DNA from: Ignavibacteriota bacterium
Lineage (GTDB): Bacteria > Bacteroidota > Ignavibacteria > UBA10030 > UBA6906
Length of the DNA stretch: 64,000 nt
NCBI GenBank assembly: GCA_016707525.1
Contig: JADJHP010000002.1
Location: forward strand, 194,501 to 258,500
Reading direction: 5' to 3'
In this document: piece after piece, positions 1-8,603 of the stretch
How the letters are laid out: each line of letters opens with the position of its first letter
Numbering within the stretch: position 1 is the stretch's first letter
The notes under the pieces: model-generated
What the model was told of the DNA's origin: nothing
The model's input: only the letters and a program-made list of their open reading frames with translations
The model's database searches: none
Program-made: the position numbers and the translations under genes

Positions 1-982
1 GGGGATCACGGTGGTGTTCTGTGCCGCTGAATTGACGGAACAATCCGATCAGCTCTTCCACAGCCTTGCCGCGTTCCGGTGCGCTCTGTGCATACACCTC
101 GATGGCGGATCGCTGGAAGTCCGGTGCCGCATCGGTCCGGGCGATCTCAAGGAGCGCTGCCCGGGCTTCGGGCTGGCGCAGCGAACCGAGCGAGTGCACC
201 GCCGAGAGGCGGAGCAGGGGAGGTTGGCGTGGATCCAAGACCACTTCTTTGAGTGCGCGGGGAGCATCGCCATTGCCTCCGGACCGTCCGAGCTCCTGCA
301 TGGCCTTCAGGCGCATGCGCGCTTGCGGGTCCAACGGTTGCAGCGGTGTGCGCGTACGTTGCGGCGGAATGCTGCGGATGATGATCGTATCACCATACCC
401 GAACACCATCAGCCTGGTCTCTTCCACTGCCTCCTGGGTCGCGCGCAGCCGTCCCAGGTCCTCGCGCAGCCTTCCGATCTCCTGTCCGATCCCGATGCGG
501 ATCTCGTGCCGCGCAAGAGGCACGGTGCGGAATTCCTGCATCCGCGCGAGTTCCTGGCCGACCTCGAGCATGCGGAGGTCAGCGACCGCATCGTCGAGAT
601 AGGGGCTCCGGGGAAAATCGCGCAGGAGTCTGCGATACAGGGTCGCTGCCTTTGCGGGATCCTGGTCCTTCCACGAGTACGCGGTCCAGTACGCCGCGTC
701 ATCCGCGAACTGACTGCCGGGGTAGCGCCGCTGGAGTTCCGCGAACGACTTGCGTGCCGGACCCCACTGCTCCCCGAGGACCGCGGCATATCCTTCGCGG
801 TACAGCGTATACGCCGGATCGTCAGGCCCGGGCGTGAATACGACGAAAGCGAATGGTGATGCCGCCGCCGGAGGCGCCTCCTGTCCCAGCGTTTCCGCCG
901 GGAACGCCGCGACGGCGAGCATCGCCAAACGTACGGCCCACTCCCACCGCGGGGCCGTATGATGGTCTGATCTATTCCGCAT
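1..982 (-). CDS. TPR/HEAT-like periplasmic protein, C-terminus cut by window edge
   Basis: Translating the minus strand from the ATG at 982 gives about 327 codons with no stop before the window edge, so the gene is partial. The N-terminus has a hydrophobic stretch ending in Ala-rich sequence (about residues 18-30), read as a signal peptide. Residues about 55-115 look like tetratricopeptide units of the tol-pal YbgF type (motifs YREGYAAVL, FAELQRRYPGSQFADDAAYW, TLYRRLLRDFPRSPYLDDAV). A charged coiled-coil-like segment follows, and residues about 215-310 resemble HEAT-type helical repeats (LLRLSAVHSLGSL). It overlaps the end of the anti-sigma gene by 11 bp, so it is the third gene of the sigma operon. 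It may scaffold an envelope response; the exact function is unknown. Confidence 0.75.
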   Translation of the reverse strand, partial: MRNRSDHHTAPRWEWAVRLAMLAVAAFPAETLGQEAPPAAASPFAFVVFTPGPDDPAYTLYREGYAAVLGEQWGPARKSFAELQRRYPGSQFADDAAYWTAYSWKDQDPAKAATLYRRLLRDFPRSPYLDDAVADLRMLEVGQELARMQEFRTVPLARHEIRIGIGQEIGRLREDLGRLRATQEAVEETRLMVFGYGDTIIIRSIPPQRTRTPLQPLDPQARMRLKAMQELGRSGGNGDAPRALKEVVLDPRQPPLLRLSAVHSLGSLRQPEARAALLEIARTDAAPDFQRSAIEVYAQSAPERGKAVEELIGLFRQFSGTEHHRDP

Positions 983-1763
983 ACTTCACCTGTTGATAGA
1001 GCGTTTCAGCGATCCGCAATTTGAACAGCAGATTCTTCGATTCGATCCCCTGGCGGATCATGTCGACCCCGGGGGCCACGTCGTCGGGGGTCATGTTCGC
1101 AAGTTCGATCTGGATCTTTTCCAGGTCGTTGATCAGCCGGGCCGAGTGCGCATCCAACGACTCCTGACGGAGTGCCCGGGCTTCGATCACCAGTTCGCGT
1201 GAGACCCTGCGTTCGGTCTGGAGATCCGCCGGCTGGTCCCCGGGCACGTTCATGTTCGCCACACCCACAAGCAGGGTGCGCGACCGATGCAGATATTTCT
1301 GGAGACGGGTGGGTTTCACGATGGCCGATGAATCCACGACGCTGGCGTCAGCTACGGCCGGTGCCAGCGGTTCCGGGGCATGACGCATGACCGTCCAGGT
1401 GATCAGCGCACTCCCCGCAACGATCAGGATGGCTGCGAACGAGACGGCGATCCGGTACTGCGGGGTGGGGCCTGGTGCCATCCAGACGGCCAGCCGGCGG
1501 TACCAAGATACCGCCGGGGCGTGCGATGAGATCCGCAGGTCGACCTCGTTCAGGAGCGTGTTCCAGAATTCCTGCGGAAGCGATGCTGCGGGATCGGGCG
1601 GGGTTGGCCCCTGCGCGGTGATCAGCGCACGCAACTCTTCTTCTTCCGCGGCGCACGCTGGGCATGTGCGCAGGTGCGCAGAGACCGCATCCTGCTCCGC
1701 GTCGGACAACCCCCCTCGAATGTAATCGTACAGCTGGATCTGGATCGTGGTATGTTTTGTCAT
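972..1763 (-). CDS. Anti-sigma factor, zinc-finger type, membrane anchored
   Basis: 263 aa from the ATG at 1763. An upstream in-frame extension to 1850 lies inside the sigma gene and is rejected. The N-terminus carries the anti-sigma zinc-finger signature H-x3-C-x2-C (HLRTCPACAAE, residues about 31-41). One transmembrane helix lies around residues 112-135 (AVSFAAILIVAGSALITW), followed by a C-terminal domain presumed periplasmic. The start ATG overlaps the sigma TGA in a 4-base ATGA, implying translational coupling and near-stoichiometric synthesis. By family knowledge it sequesters the cognate ECF sigma factor at the inner membrane until a signal releases it. The inducing signal is not evident. 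Confidence 0.85.
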   Translation of the reverse strand: MTKHTTIQIQLYDYIRGGLSDAEQDAVSAHLRTCPACAAEEEELRALITAQGPTPPDPAASLPQEFWNTLLNEVDLRISSHAPAVSWYRRLAVWMAPGPTPQYRIAVSFAAILIVAGSALITWTVMRHAPEPLAPAVADASVVDSSAIVKPTRLQKYLHRSRTLLVGVANMNVPGDQPADLQTERRVSRELVIEARALRQESLDAHSARLINDLEKIQIELANMTPDDVAPGVDMIRQGIESKNLLFKLRIAETLYQQVKYAE

Positions 1764-2314
1764 GCAAGCTCCTCCTGGAGATACTGCAACTTCTGCCGCA
1801 GTTTCTTCAGTCCCCGGAACAAATGGGTCTTCACGGTCCCCTCGGAACACCGCAGCATCGTGCTCACTTCCCGCGTGGACAGTCCCTCGATATGTCGCAG
1901 GGTGACGACCGTTCTCTGTAATTCCGGCAGTGTACGCAGCGCCTCGTCAAGATGATCGCGTATCTGCCGCGCATGGATGTCGTGATCATGCGTTGCGCCC
2001 GGTTCCGGGATCTCATCCACCCGGACCTCGCGTTTGCTGCGGGCCGATCGTGAGCGAATATGATTGAGAGCCACATTGGTGACGATCCGGTGGAGCCAGG
2101 TGTTGAACTCCGCATCGCCCCGGAATCCGGGCAGGGCGCGATGCGCCCGGACCAGGGCATCCTGCACGACGTCGTGCGCTGCCTCCTGGTCCTGCATGAA
2201 ACCGTATGCAACGTTGTAGGCCTGCCTCATGTGGCGTTCGACCAGACAGCGAAATGCGCTACGATTCCCGTCCTGCGCCTCACGGATCAACTGCTGCTCG
2301 TCAGCAGCGGGCAT
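1760..2314 (-). CDS. ECF-type RNA polymerase sigma factor (SigE/RpoE-like)
   Basis: 184 aa, the usual size of an extracytoplasmic-function sigma factor. Region 2 is visible at residues about 22-90 (AYNVAYGFMQDQEAAHDVVQDALVRAH, then FNTWLHRIVTNVALNHIR). Region 4 is at about residues 125-175, with the helix-turn-helix STREVSTMLRCSEGTVKTHLFRGLKKLR. It is the first gene of a three-gene minus-strand operon with an anti-sigma factor and a TPR/HEAT-like protein. ECF operons of this shape usually control envelope or stress regulons and autoregulate; no convincing autoregulatory promoter could be picked out by eye upstream. Confidence 0.92.
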   Translation of the reverse strand: MPAADEQQLIREAQDGNRSAFRCLVERHMRQAYNVAYGFMQDQEAAHDVVQDALVRAHRALPGFRGDAEFNTWLHRIVTNVALNHIRSRSARSKREVRVDEIPEPGATHDHDIHARQIRDHLDEALRTLPELQRTVVTLRHIEGLSTREVSTMLRCSEGTVKTHLFRGLKKLRQKLQYLQEELA

Positions 2315-2424
2315 GCGGGGATTCCTGGATTATCCGGATCTGTTGGTTGGACACGCGGGCCCCCGGGAGCGTTGACATCGGGCCGGGCGGGCTTTCGGGG
2401 CAGGGGGACCCGGTGAAAAGAGCG

Positions 2425-2452
2425 AGACCCGCCGTTGGTGATCGGCGGGTCT
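2425..2452 (-). terminator. Intrinsic terminator downstream of the DUF1573 gene
   Basis: A perfect 10-bp inverted repeat (AGACCCGCCG / CGGCGGGTCT) with an 8-nt loop. On the minus strand it is followed by CGCTCTTTTCACC, a short T-run. It sits about 50 bp after the stop of the DUF1573 gene and before the sigma gene start, so it probably separates the two minus-strand operons. Confidence 0.7.
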
Positions 2453-2502
2453 GGCCGTCCCTTGTAAGGACGTTGAAAAGACCGGGTTTGTTGCGGACGA
2501 CG

Positions 2503-3204
2503 CTATTGGAATTTGAACTCTTTGACGTTGCCGTATACCGGGATGAAGATCTCAGGCTGCCGGAAGTTCGAGGTCGTCAGGAACATCCCTTCGGAAAGGA
2601 TGGCGTTCACCTTCTCCGGTGAGAACTCCGCCGTGACCTCGGCCGACCCGCCGGGTTCGATGGGTTCCGCAGGGATCGCAAGCTTGAGTCCCGCCAGCTG
2701 GCAGCGCCATCCGGTGATCTTCAGCGGTTCTTTGCCGTTGTTCTTGATCGCCATGACCTGCGTGGACTTCCGGCCCACTTCCGCGTCCTTGAACCAGAAG
2801 TGTCCCGGCGTCAGCAGTATCTCATCGATGACCAACGCGGTGAATTCGATGACCACCCGCGGGTCGTTCGTGGCATTGGAATGGACCGTGACGGTCTTGT
2901 GGACCTTGCCGGTGAAGTTGCGCGAGTTGAAGGAGATGGCGATGACGGCCGATTGTCCCGGCGGGATCGAGCGCTGCGATGGTGCGGTGCCGGTGCATCC
3001 GCACGAGGCCTCGATGTCCGACAATTGCAGGACCTCGCTCCCGGTGTTTTTGATGAGGACCTTCTTTTCGGCGATCGTTCCTCTGAGCAACTCCCCGAAA
3101 TCAAATGACTTGTTCTCCACGATCTGGATGGCCGGTTGGGCAACGCCGACGATGGACGTGAGGAGTATCGCTCCGACGAGTCCTGCAATGCGATGGAACA
3201 TCAT
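2503..3204 (-). CDS. DUF1573 domain protein, secreted
   Basis: 233 aa from the first of two tandem ATG codons at 3204; further in-frame upstream sequence overlaps the preceding gene. The N-terminus is a signal peptide (hydrophobic LVGAILLTSIVGVAQ). Residues about 28-125 match the DUF1573 pattern of Bacteroidota (FDFGELLRGTIAEKKVLIKN, then the cysteine motif ASCGCT, then IPPGQSAVIAISFNS), an Ig-like fold. The second half repeats the fold less clearly. The first gene part of DUF1573 proteins is associated with the cell envelope, but no biochemical role is established. It is the last gene of the EthD / BNR / DUF1573 minus-strand cluster and is followed by a terminator. Confidence 0.85.
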   Translation of the reverse strand: MMFHRIAGLVGAILLTSIVGVAQPAIQIVENKSFDFGELLRGTIAEKKVLIKNTGSEVLQLSDIEASCGCTGTAPSQRSIPPGQSAVIAISFNSRNFTGKVHKTVTVHSNATNDPRVVIEFTALVIDEILLTPGHFWFKDAEVGRKSTQVMAIKNNGKEPLKITGWRCQLAGLKLAIPAEPIEPGGSAEVTAEFSPEKVNAILSEGMFLTTSNFRQPEIFIPVYGNVKEFKFQ

Positions 3205-3230
3205 GACAAGGTCTTCTTTCGGGGACGTGA

Positions 3231-5237
3231 CTAATAATCTGTGGACTTCGGGTAGCTCTTCGGAGCTTCCTGTGTGCGGGGAATGAAACCCGCGAGACGG
3301 ACGCGGAACACTCCCCGGTCGCGTATGCCTGCGATAAGGATCCCGTGGCCCGCGTGCCACGCAAGCGACACCGGCGTGCCCGGCAACCCTTGTTCAAAAA
3401 TGCGGGTCCATGTCGTCCCCCCGTCGATCGTCAGGAAGAGCATCCGGCCATTCACCATCGCAACGAAACTGGATGGGTCCTGCGGGTCCCGGCCGAACAG
3501 GACACGATCCGTCTGCTCCCAGGGCGGTGAGAATCTGCTCCACTCCGTGCCGCCATTCAACGAACGGTAGCAGGTCCCGGTGAACGTCCAGGCATACATG
3601 ACCTTCATATCGGAAGGGTCCAGGGTCACGAAGGACAGCGAGTCGGCGCCCAGCCCGTACCGTGTCGTCTCCCAGGAGATGCCACCATCCGAAGTGATGA
3701 GCACGGAAGATGGCGAGGCCGGTGCGAACACCGAACCCGCATTCGAAGGGAGGAAGGAGAATGACCGGACCGGCGGGGTCTTGCCGTTGGGCCGTGATTC
3801 TCTCCACGTCGAGCCGCGGTCGGTACTGTTGAAGATACCTTTATCCGTGGATGCGAGCATGCGCGTCGGGAACCAGGGGTGCTGCACGAGGAGGTACGGT
3901 GTGGAGGGGATCGACCGTGCAAACTCGTGCCAATGCGCTCCCGCATCGGTGCTGCGGAATGGCCCGGCGTGGGTCGTTGCGTACATGTACTGCCGCTGGC
4001 GCGGATCAATGGAGATCGAGGTGACCTGACCGCCGCTCAACCCTTCGCCGATCGGGATCCATCGGGAAGAATCGGTGCGGAAATGGATCAGTGCATCGCC
4101 GGCTGCCGCGAAATAGCCTGCATCGGCGGGGTCGACCACGAGGAGCGTCGGGGTTGCCCCGCCGAGCTGTTCATCGGCGTGCGACCACGTTAATCCCCGG
4201 TCCACCGAGGACCTGAGGCCGATCGCGTTGCCGAATGCAAAGAGGCGTGTTCCCGCTGGTGCGGCCACCACCGTGGCGCCCAGCCGTGGCAGATCGGCGC
4301 CGAGCGCCTGCCAGCTCTCACCGAAATCGCGGGAGAAGAGGAGGCCTTCGTTGGTGCCGGCGTACACCACTCCCGCGAGTTGAGGATCGCTGCGCAGCGA
4401 CCGGATCGTGTTGCCGGCTGCCCCCGGGTGTACCGGGCTCCACAAGTCACCGCCGTTGGTCGTGCGGAAGATGCTCCCTGCATCGGTCCCCAGCAGCAAC
4501 GTGTTGCTTTCCCGCGGATGGATCAGGAGATGTGTCGACCGTGCGCCGAGTTGCGTCGATCCCCGCGCGATCGCCGCCCAGGTGTCGCCGCCGTCCGTGG
4601 AGGTCAACAGCCCGAACGTGCCCGCGGCCGCGAGGATGCGGTCCGGACGTCCGGGATCAACGATGATGGTCCAGATGCTCGCGAACGCCAGCGATGAATC
4701 TTTCTGGAGAGGGATGGGGTACCAGGTCGAACCGGCATCGGTGGAGCGATAGATGCCCCGCCCCTCGGTCCCGACGAACCGTCGCTCGGGTTTCCAGGGA
4801 TCGAACGTGAACGAGAGAACCGGTAGTGGCAACTGCCCGGGGGCAGCGAGCGGCACTGCCCTCCATGTGCGCGCACTGTCAGCGGATCGGAACAGGCCGC
4901 GAGCGGTGGTCGCGTAGATCCCCGTAGGAGAGTCGGGGTCCCTGGCAAAGTCACGGACCGGGTAGCCACGTGCTACCGGGGTACGGTAGCTCCAGCTCCT
5001 GCCCGCATCGAAGGAAATGGCGGTCTCGCCGTTCGTGAGTCCGGCATAGAGCATCGATCCCGTCCCGACCGGGTAGACCGCGGAGACATTGAGCGCGTAC
5101 GGGCCCGGCAGCGCTTCCCAGTGGATCGCTCTGGTTGAAGGGGAAGAACACGACAAGCCCGTCAGCAGGAACAGGATGGCCATACCGGATCTTACGACGG
5201 ACGGGATACGGGCGTTGTGATGAACCTCATGATCCAT
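3231..5237 (-). CDS. BNR/sialidase-type beta-propeller lipoprotein
   Basis: 668 aa from the ATG at 5237, which has a GAGGA ribosome-binding site 5 nt upstream; a GTG at 5258 overlapping the previous stop is the alternative. A lipoprotein signal is present (AILFLLTGLSC, Cys about residue 30). The rest is a run of BNR/Asp-box-like repeats: S-x-D-x-G-x-T/S-W motifs recur (SFDAGRSW, SADSARTW, STDAGSTW, STDGGDTW, SRDFGESW, SVDRGLTW, STDAGAHW, STDRGSTW, TSDGGISW, TIDGGTTW). This predicts one or two seven-bladed propellers of the Ycf48/sortilin-like class. No catalytic sialidase residues are assigned. It is likely exposed in the envelope; ligand unknown. Confidence 0.85.
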   Translation of the reverse strand: MDHEVHHNARIPSVVRSGMAILFLLTGLSCSSPSTRAIHWEALPGPYALNVSAVYPVGTGSMLYAGLTNGETAISFDAGRSWSYRTPVARGYPVRDFARDPDSPTGIYATTARGLFRSADSARTWRAVPLAAPGQLPLPVLSFTFDPWKPERRFVGTEGRGIYRSTDAGSTWYPIPLQKDSSLAFASIWTIIVDPGRPDRILAAAGTFGLLTSTDGGDTWAAIARGSTQLGARSTHLLIHPRESNTLLLGTDAGSIFRTTNGGDLWSPVHPGAAGNTIRSLRSDPQLAGVVYAGTNEGLLFSRDFGESWQALGADLPRLGATVVAAPAGTRLFAFGNAIGLRSSVDRGLTWSHADEQLGGATPTLLVVDPADAGYFAAAGDALIHFRTDSSRWIPIGEGLSGGQVTSISIDPRQRQYMYATTHAGPFRSTDAGAHWHEFARSIPSTPYLLVQHPWFPTRMLASTDKGIFNSTDRGSTWRESRPNGKTPPVRSFSFLPSNAGSVFAPASPSSVLITSDGGISWETTRYGLGADSLSFVTLDPSDMKVMYAWTFTGTCYRSLNGGTEWSRFSPPWEQTDRVLFGRDPQDPSSFVAMVNGRMLFLTIDGGTTWTRIFEQGLPGTPVSLAWHAGHGILIAGIRDRGVFRVRLAGFIPRTQEAPKSYPKSTDY

Positions 5238-5254
5238 GGCAGTCCTCGGTATGT

Positions 5255-5557
5255 TCACGCGAGCGGTTCACCGTGGAAGACGGTGACGAGGTCGGCGGCG
5301 AAGGCCATCAGGTCGCGTGCGACAGCCTTTCCTTCGCGCGATGAGAGTGCGGCGTCCATCGCGGTACGGGTGTCGAAGGAAGCTTCGACAAGGAAACTGA
5401 ATTTGCTCTCGCCGATGGGCGCGCCGGTCACCCGCACGACATTCAATGCGCGCAGTCCGGGGAATTGGCGCAGCAAGGGGACATGGATCTCGAGGAAGTG
5501 CTTCTCGAATTCCCCATCGTCGGAGGGGCGTTTGTACAGCGCTACAAGTGTGATCAT
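5255..5557 (-). CDS. EthD-family (dimeric alpha/beta barrel) protein
   Basis: 100 aa from the ATG at 5557. A longer frame to 6196 is antisense to glnE and is not used. The start ITLVALYKRPSDDGEFEKHF and the motif HVPLLRQFPGLRALNV are typical of the EthD family of the ferredoxin-like dimeric barrel fold, about 100 aa long. Members include accessory proteins of ether degradation and many uncharacterised small proteins, so substrate cannot be assigned. Its TGA overlaps a possible GTG start of the BNR lipoprotein, suggesting an operon. A TTGCTT-17-TATATT promoter lies 33 bp upstream. Confidence 0.85.
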   Translation of the reverse strand: MITLVALYKRPSDDGEFEKHFLEIHVPLLRQFPGLRALNVVRVTGAPIGESKFSFLVEASFDTRTAMDAALSSREGKAVARDLMAFAADLVTVFHGEPLA

Positions 5558-5589
5558 GCCGGTTCCGCGTCGTGAATGATCGATGGAAA

Positions 5590-5618
5590 AATATAGCGAC
5601 GGGGGTGGGGAAAAGCAA
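5590..5618 (-). promoter_or_regulatory. Sigma-70-type promoter of the EthD/BNR/DUF1573 operon
   Basis: On the minus strand a -35 TTGCTT (5618-5613) and a -10 TATATT (5595-5590) are separated by exactly 17 bp. They lie about 33 bp upstream of the EthD ATG, so the 5' leader would be about 25 nt. The same -35 hexamer with the same spacing occurs upstream of ahpC. Confidence 0.6.
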
Positions 5619-5628
5619 ACGCGGCCAC

Positions 5629-5666
5629 GGGTACGGTCTTTTCTCTCTCCTCTTTTTTTCGTACCC
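5629..5666 (+). promoter_or_regulatory. Hairpin with polypyrimidine loop just before the glnE start
   Basis: Arms GGGTACG (5629-5635) and CGTACCC (5660-5666) pair perfectly around a 24-nt loop. After one G the loop is only C and T. The structure ends 6 nt before the chosen glnE ATG, where no Shine-Dalgarno sequence is visible. It may control glnE translation or only reflect a pyrimidine tract. Confidence 0.35.
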
Positions 5667-5672
5667 TGTGGC

Positions 5673-8603
5673 ATGAGCGCACCCGAACTCCCCCTGGATC
5701 TCTTCCATGATGCCCGGAGCGGGGAGCGGAATCTCCGCGCCTTGCATGAGCTTTTCCTGCGATCCGGGAGCCGGGCATCGCTTGACGACTTCTCCCGGGC
5801 GATCCAGACCACCCTCCATTCCGCTCCCGATCCCGACCTTGGCCTGACCAACCTGCTCCGGTTCTGTGAGGTGAGTACCAGCAGGGCATCCCTCTTCACC
5901 GACCTTGTGGAACATACGGTCCTGCTCGACATGCTCATGCGGGTCCTCGGGAATTCACGGTTCTTTGCCGATATACTCGTCCGCGATCCCGGGCTCTTCC
6001 GCTGGCTCACCGCTTCCTCCGTGCTCAACTCCGCCGTCTCCGCTGCTGAACTGGCGGAGGAGACCGCCGGGATCACCGGGATGTTCCTCGCGATCGATCG
6101 ACGCATGGATGCCCTGCGCCGGATGTTCCGCAGGCAACTTCTGAGGATCGGCGCACGGGATGTCCTGGGTATCGCGGACCTGGTGTCGGTGACCACCGAG
6201 CTTTCGAGGCTCGCCGATGCGATGATCGACGCGACGGTCCGATGGACCTTCGACCAGGCGCGGGCGAAGGACGGGAACGTGCCGGACCTGCCGTTCTCCG
6301 TGATCGGCCTCGGTAAACTCGGCGGGGGGGAGCTGAACTACAGTTCGGATATCGATCTATTGTTTGTGTATGGTGATCCCGGCCCCGGGGACGATCCGGA
6401 AGCTGCGCTCTCATTCTTTCACGCGCTCGGCGAACGCCTGGTGCAGCACCTGTCGCGCGCGACCGGTGAAGGGCACTTGTTCCGTGTGGACATGCGGCTG
6501 CGTCCTGAATCCGGCGCAGGCCCTCTGGCGCGCTCGCTGCAGAGCTACCTTCTCTATTATGAGTCGCGCGGTGAGCTCTGGGAACGACAGATGCTGATCA
6601 AGGCCCGGCATGTCGGGGGTGACAGGGAACTGAGTGCCGCATTCCTCCGGGCCCTGGAGCCGTTCGTCTATCCCCGCGCATTCCTCGAACATCCGGCGGA
6701 AGCGATCGTGCGCATGAAGGCGCGCATCGAGTCGACACTCGGCGAGACGACGAACATCAAACTGATGCCCGGAGGGATCAGGGACATCGAGTTCATCGTG
6801 CAGGCACTGCAGCTCCTGCATGCCGGCAAGAATCCGAGGATGCGTGGCGGGAATACCCTTGCTGCACTTGTCGCACTCGGGGACGATGGGAAGATCCCGG
6901 TGCGCGATGCGAAAGGATTGGTGAAGGCATACACGTTCTACCGCACCATCGAACACCGGCTGCAGATCATGCAGAACACGCAAACGCATACCGTGCCTTC
7001 CGACGAGCGCGAACGGGGGTTGCTCGCCCGCCGGGTGGGGTTGCCTTCGGCGTCGATCCTGAACCAGGAGATCCGCGATCATCTCCGCCACGTGCGTTCT
7101 CTCTTCACGAAGGTCCTTCAGTCGGGCGAAGGACCGGTGGCCGCCGGGCTGGAGGCCGCCATCGATGGGGTCCTCACCGAGGATGCCACGCATCGCATTC
7201 TTGTCGATCTCGGATTCCGGGATGTGCGCCAGGCATTGCGCAACATGCGGTCCCTCGCGTTCGGGTCGACGCTCAGCGGGACACGTGAGACCGATACCCG
7301 TGCACGCACCGCGTTCCGCCAGGTGGCCACGGTCCTCTTCAATGATATTGCATCCACGCCGGATCCCGACCTCACGCTGCACAGCGTCACCCTCATCAGC
7401 GGGGCCCAACGCTTTCCGGGGTCGTTCTACGCCGGGATCCAGGATCCCCGCTTCCGGCGCTTCGTGATCGAAACGTGCTCCGCCAGTCCACGCTTTGCCC
7501 GGGCCCTGGGAGACCACCCGGTCCTCCTGGAGACCGTCGCCAACGACCCGTCGGGTTTGGAGGCGATGGCGCCGGACGCGCTTGCTCCTACGGATGATCC
7601 GGTACTCTTCAAGCTGTATCACGAAGTGCGGGCAGGGTTGCGCTTCGTCTTCGGGCTCTCCCGATATGAAGAACTCACCGCTGAGTTGTCCATGATCGCG
7701 GAAGCGGTGGTCCGGCACACATTGCACGCGCAGCTCAGGGGGCAGCACACTCCCCACCTTGCCGTGTTCGCCCTCGGAAAGCTTGGCAGCCGGGAGCTGA
7801 CGTTCGATGCCGACGTGGACCTGTTGTGCATCGGGGAGGGAGCGAGCCCTGAGGAACTCAGCGGTCTGGAGCAACTCGCCGGCGATGCCGTCCGGGCGCT
7901 GACGGCTGTGACGGACCGGGGGAGGTTGTATGAGGTGGACATGCGGCTGCGTCCGGAGGGGCGGAACGCTCCGCTGGTGACCGAGCGTACGGCATACCGG
8001 TCGTATCTCGCACAGCGCGCATCGCTGTGGGAACGGCAATCGCTGACACGCCTTCGTTGGATCGCCGGGGATGAAGCGTTGGGCCGGGCAGTGCTGGAAG
8101 AGGTCCGCGACTTCGTCTTTGGATCGCCTCTGCCCCCGGGGTGGGTCCAGACCACCGTGGAGATGCGCAAGAAGATGGAGTCCCGGACGCGGACGCGCGG
8201 GGAAGCCATCATCGACATCAAGCTCGGTGCCGGCGGGATGGTGGATATTGAATTTCTCGTGCAGATGCTGCAACTTGCCGGAGCCGTTCCGGCGGAGGTC
8301 CGGGGAGCGGATGTCTTTGCCGTGCTGCGCGCGACGTCACCTCCGGTGGTCAGCGCGGCCGAACGGGATCTTCTGGCCGAGGCCTACAGCTTCTACCGTC
8401 GGCTCGAGTTGTCCATCCGGATCACCCTCGGCGAGCACGGTTCGATCCTTCCCGTAGAAGGCAAACTTGATACGCTGGCACGGTGCGCCGCACGGTCACG
8501 CGGACCGGAACTTGCGGCGCGGGCCACTTCCACCATGAGCAGGGTGCGGTCTCTCTTCCTTGAGATCGCAGGGCGGATGGAAACCACAACTCCGGGATCA
8601 TGA
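5673..8603 (+). CDS. glnE: Glutamine synthetase adenylyltransferase/adenylyl-removing enzyme
   Basis: 976 aa from the ATG at 5673; an in-frame ATG at 5583 would add 30 residues lacking family similarity. The protein shows the two nucleotidyltransferase domains of GlnE: GLGKLGGGELNYSSDIDLL near residue 211 (adenylyl-removing half) and ALGKLGSRELTFDADVDLL near residue 699 (adenylylating half). Each is followed by a helical domain with the repeated motifs VDMRLRPE, SLWERQ/ELWERQ and GGIRDIEFIVQ / GGMVDIEFLVQ. Known role: reversible AMP modification of glutamine synthetase in response to nitrogen status, via PII. The stop overlaps the ATG of the DUF2723 gene (ATGA). No glnA or glnB is in the window. 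Confidence 0.95.
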   Translation: MSAPELPLDLFHDARSGERNLRALHELFLRSGSRASLDDFSRAIQTTLHSAPDPDLGLTNLLRFCEVSTSRASLFTDLVEHTVLLDMLMRVLGNSRFFADILVRDPGLFRWLTASSVLNSAVSAAELAEETAGITGMFLAIDRRMDALRRMFRRQLLRIGARDVLGIADLVSVTTELSRLADAMIDATVRWTFDQARAKDGNVPDLPFSVIGLGKLGGGELNYSSDIDLLFVYGDPGPGDDPEAALSFFHALGERLVQHLSRATGEGHLFRVDMRLRPESGAGPLARSLQSYLLYYESRGELWERQMLIKARHVGGDRELSAAFLRALEPFVYPRAFLEHPAEAIVRMKARIESTLGETTNIKLMPGGIRDIEFIVQALQLLHAGKNPRMRGGNTLAALVALGDDGKIPVRDAKGLVKAYTFYRTIEHRLQIMQNTQTHTVPSDERERGLLARRVGLPSASILNQEIRDHLRHVRSLFTKVLQSGEGPVAAGLEAAIDGVLTEDATHRILVDLGFRDVRQALRNMRSLAFGSTLSGTRETDTRARTAFRQVATVLFNDIASTPDPDLTLHSVTLISGAQRFPGSFYAGIQDPRFRRFVIETCSASPRFARALGDHPVLLETVANDPSGLEAMAPDALAPTDDPVLFKLYHEVRAGLRFVFGLSRYEELTAELSMIAEAVVRHTLHAQLRGQHTPHLAVFALGKLGSRELTFDADVDLLCIGEGASPEELSGLEQLAGDAVRALTAVTDRGRLYEVDMRLRPEGRNAPLVTERTAYRSYLAQRASLWERQSLTRLRWIAGDEALGRAVLEEVRDFVFGSPLPPGWVQTTVEMRKKMESRTRTRGEAIIDIKLGAGGMVDIEFLVQMLQLAGAVPAEVRGADVFAVLRATSPPVVSAAERDLLAEAYSFYRRLELSIRITLGEHGSILPVEGKLDTLARCAARSRGPELAARATSTMSRVRSLFLEIAGRMETTTPGS

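Noticed and set aside
11..859. 282-codon plus-strand frame at the left edge
   Set aside because: It is antisense to the truncated TPR/HEAT-like gene, which has a signal peptide and repeat motifs; the plus frame has neither.
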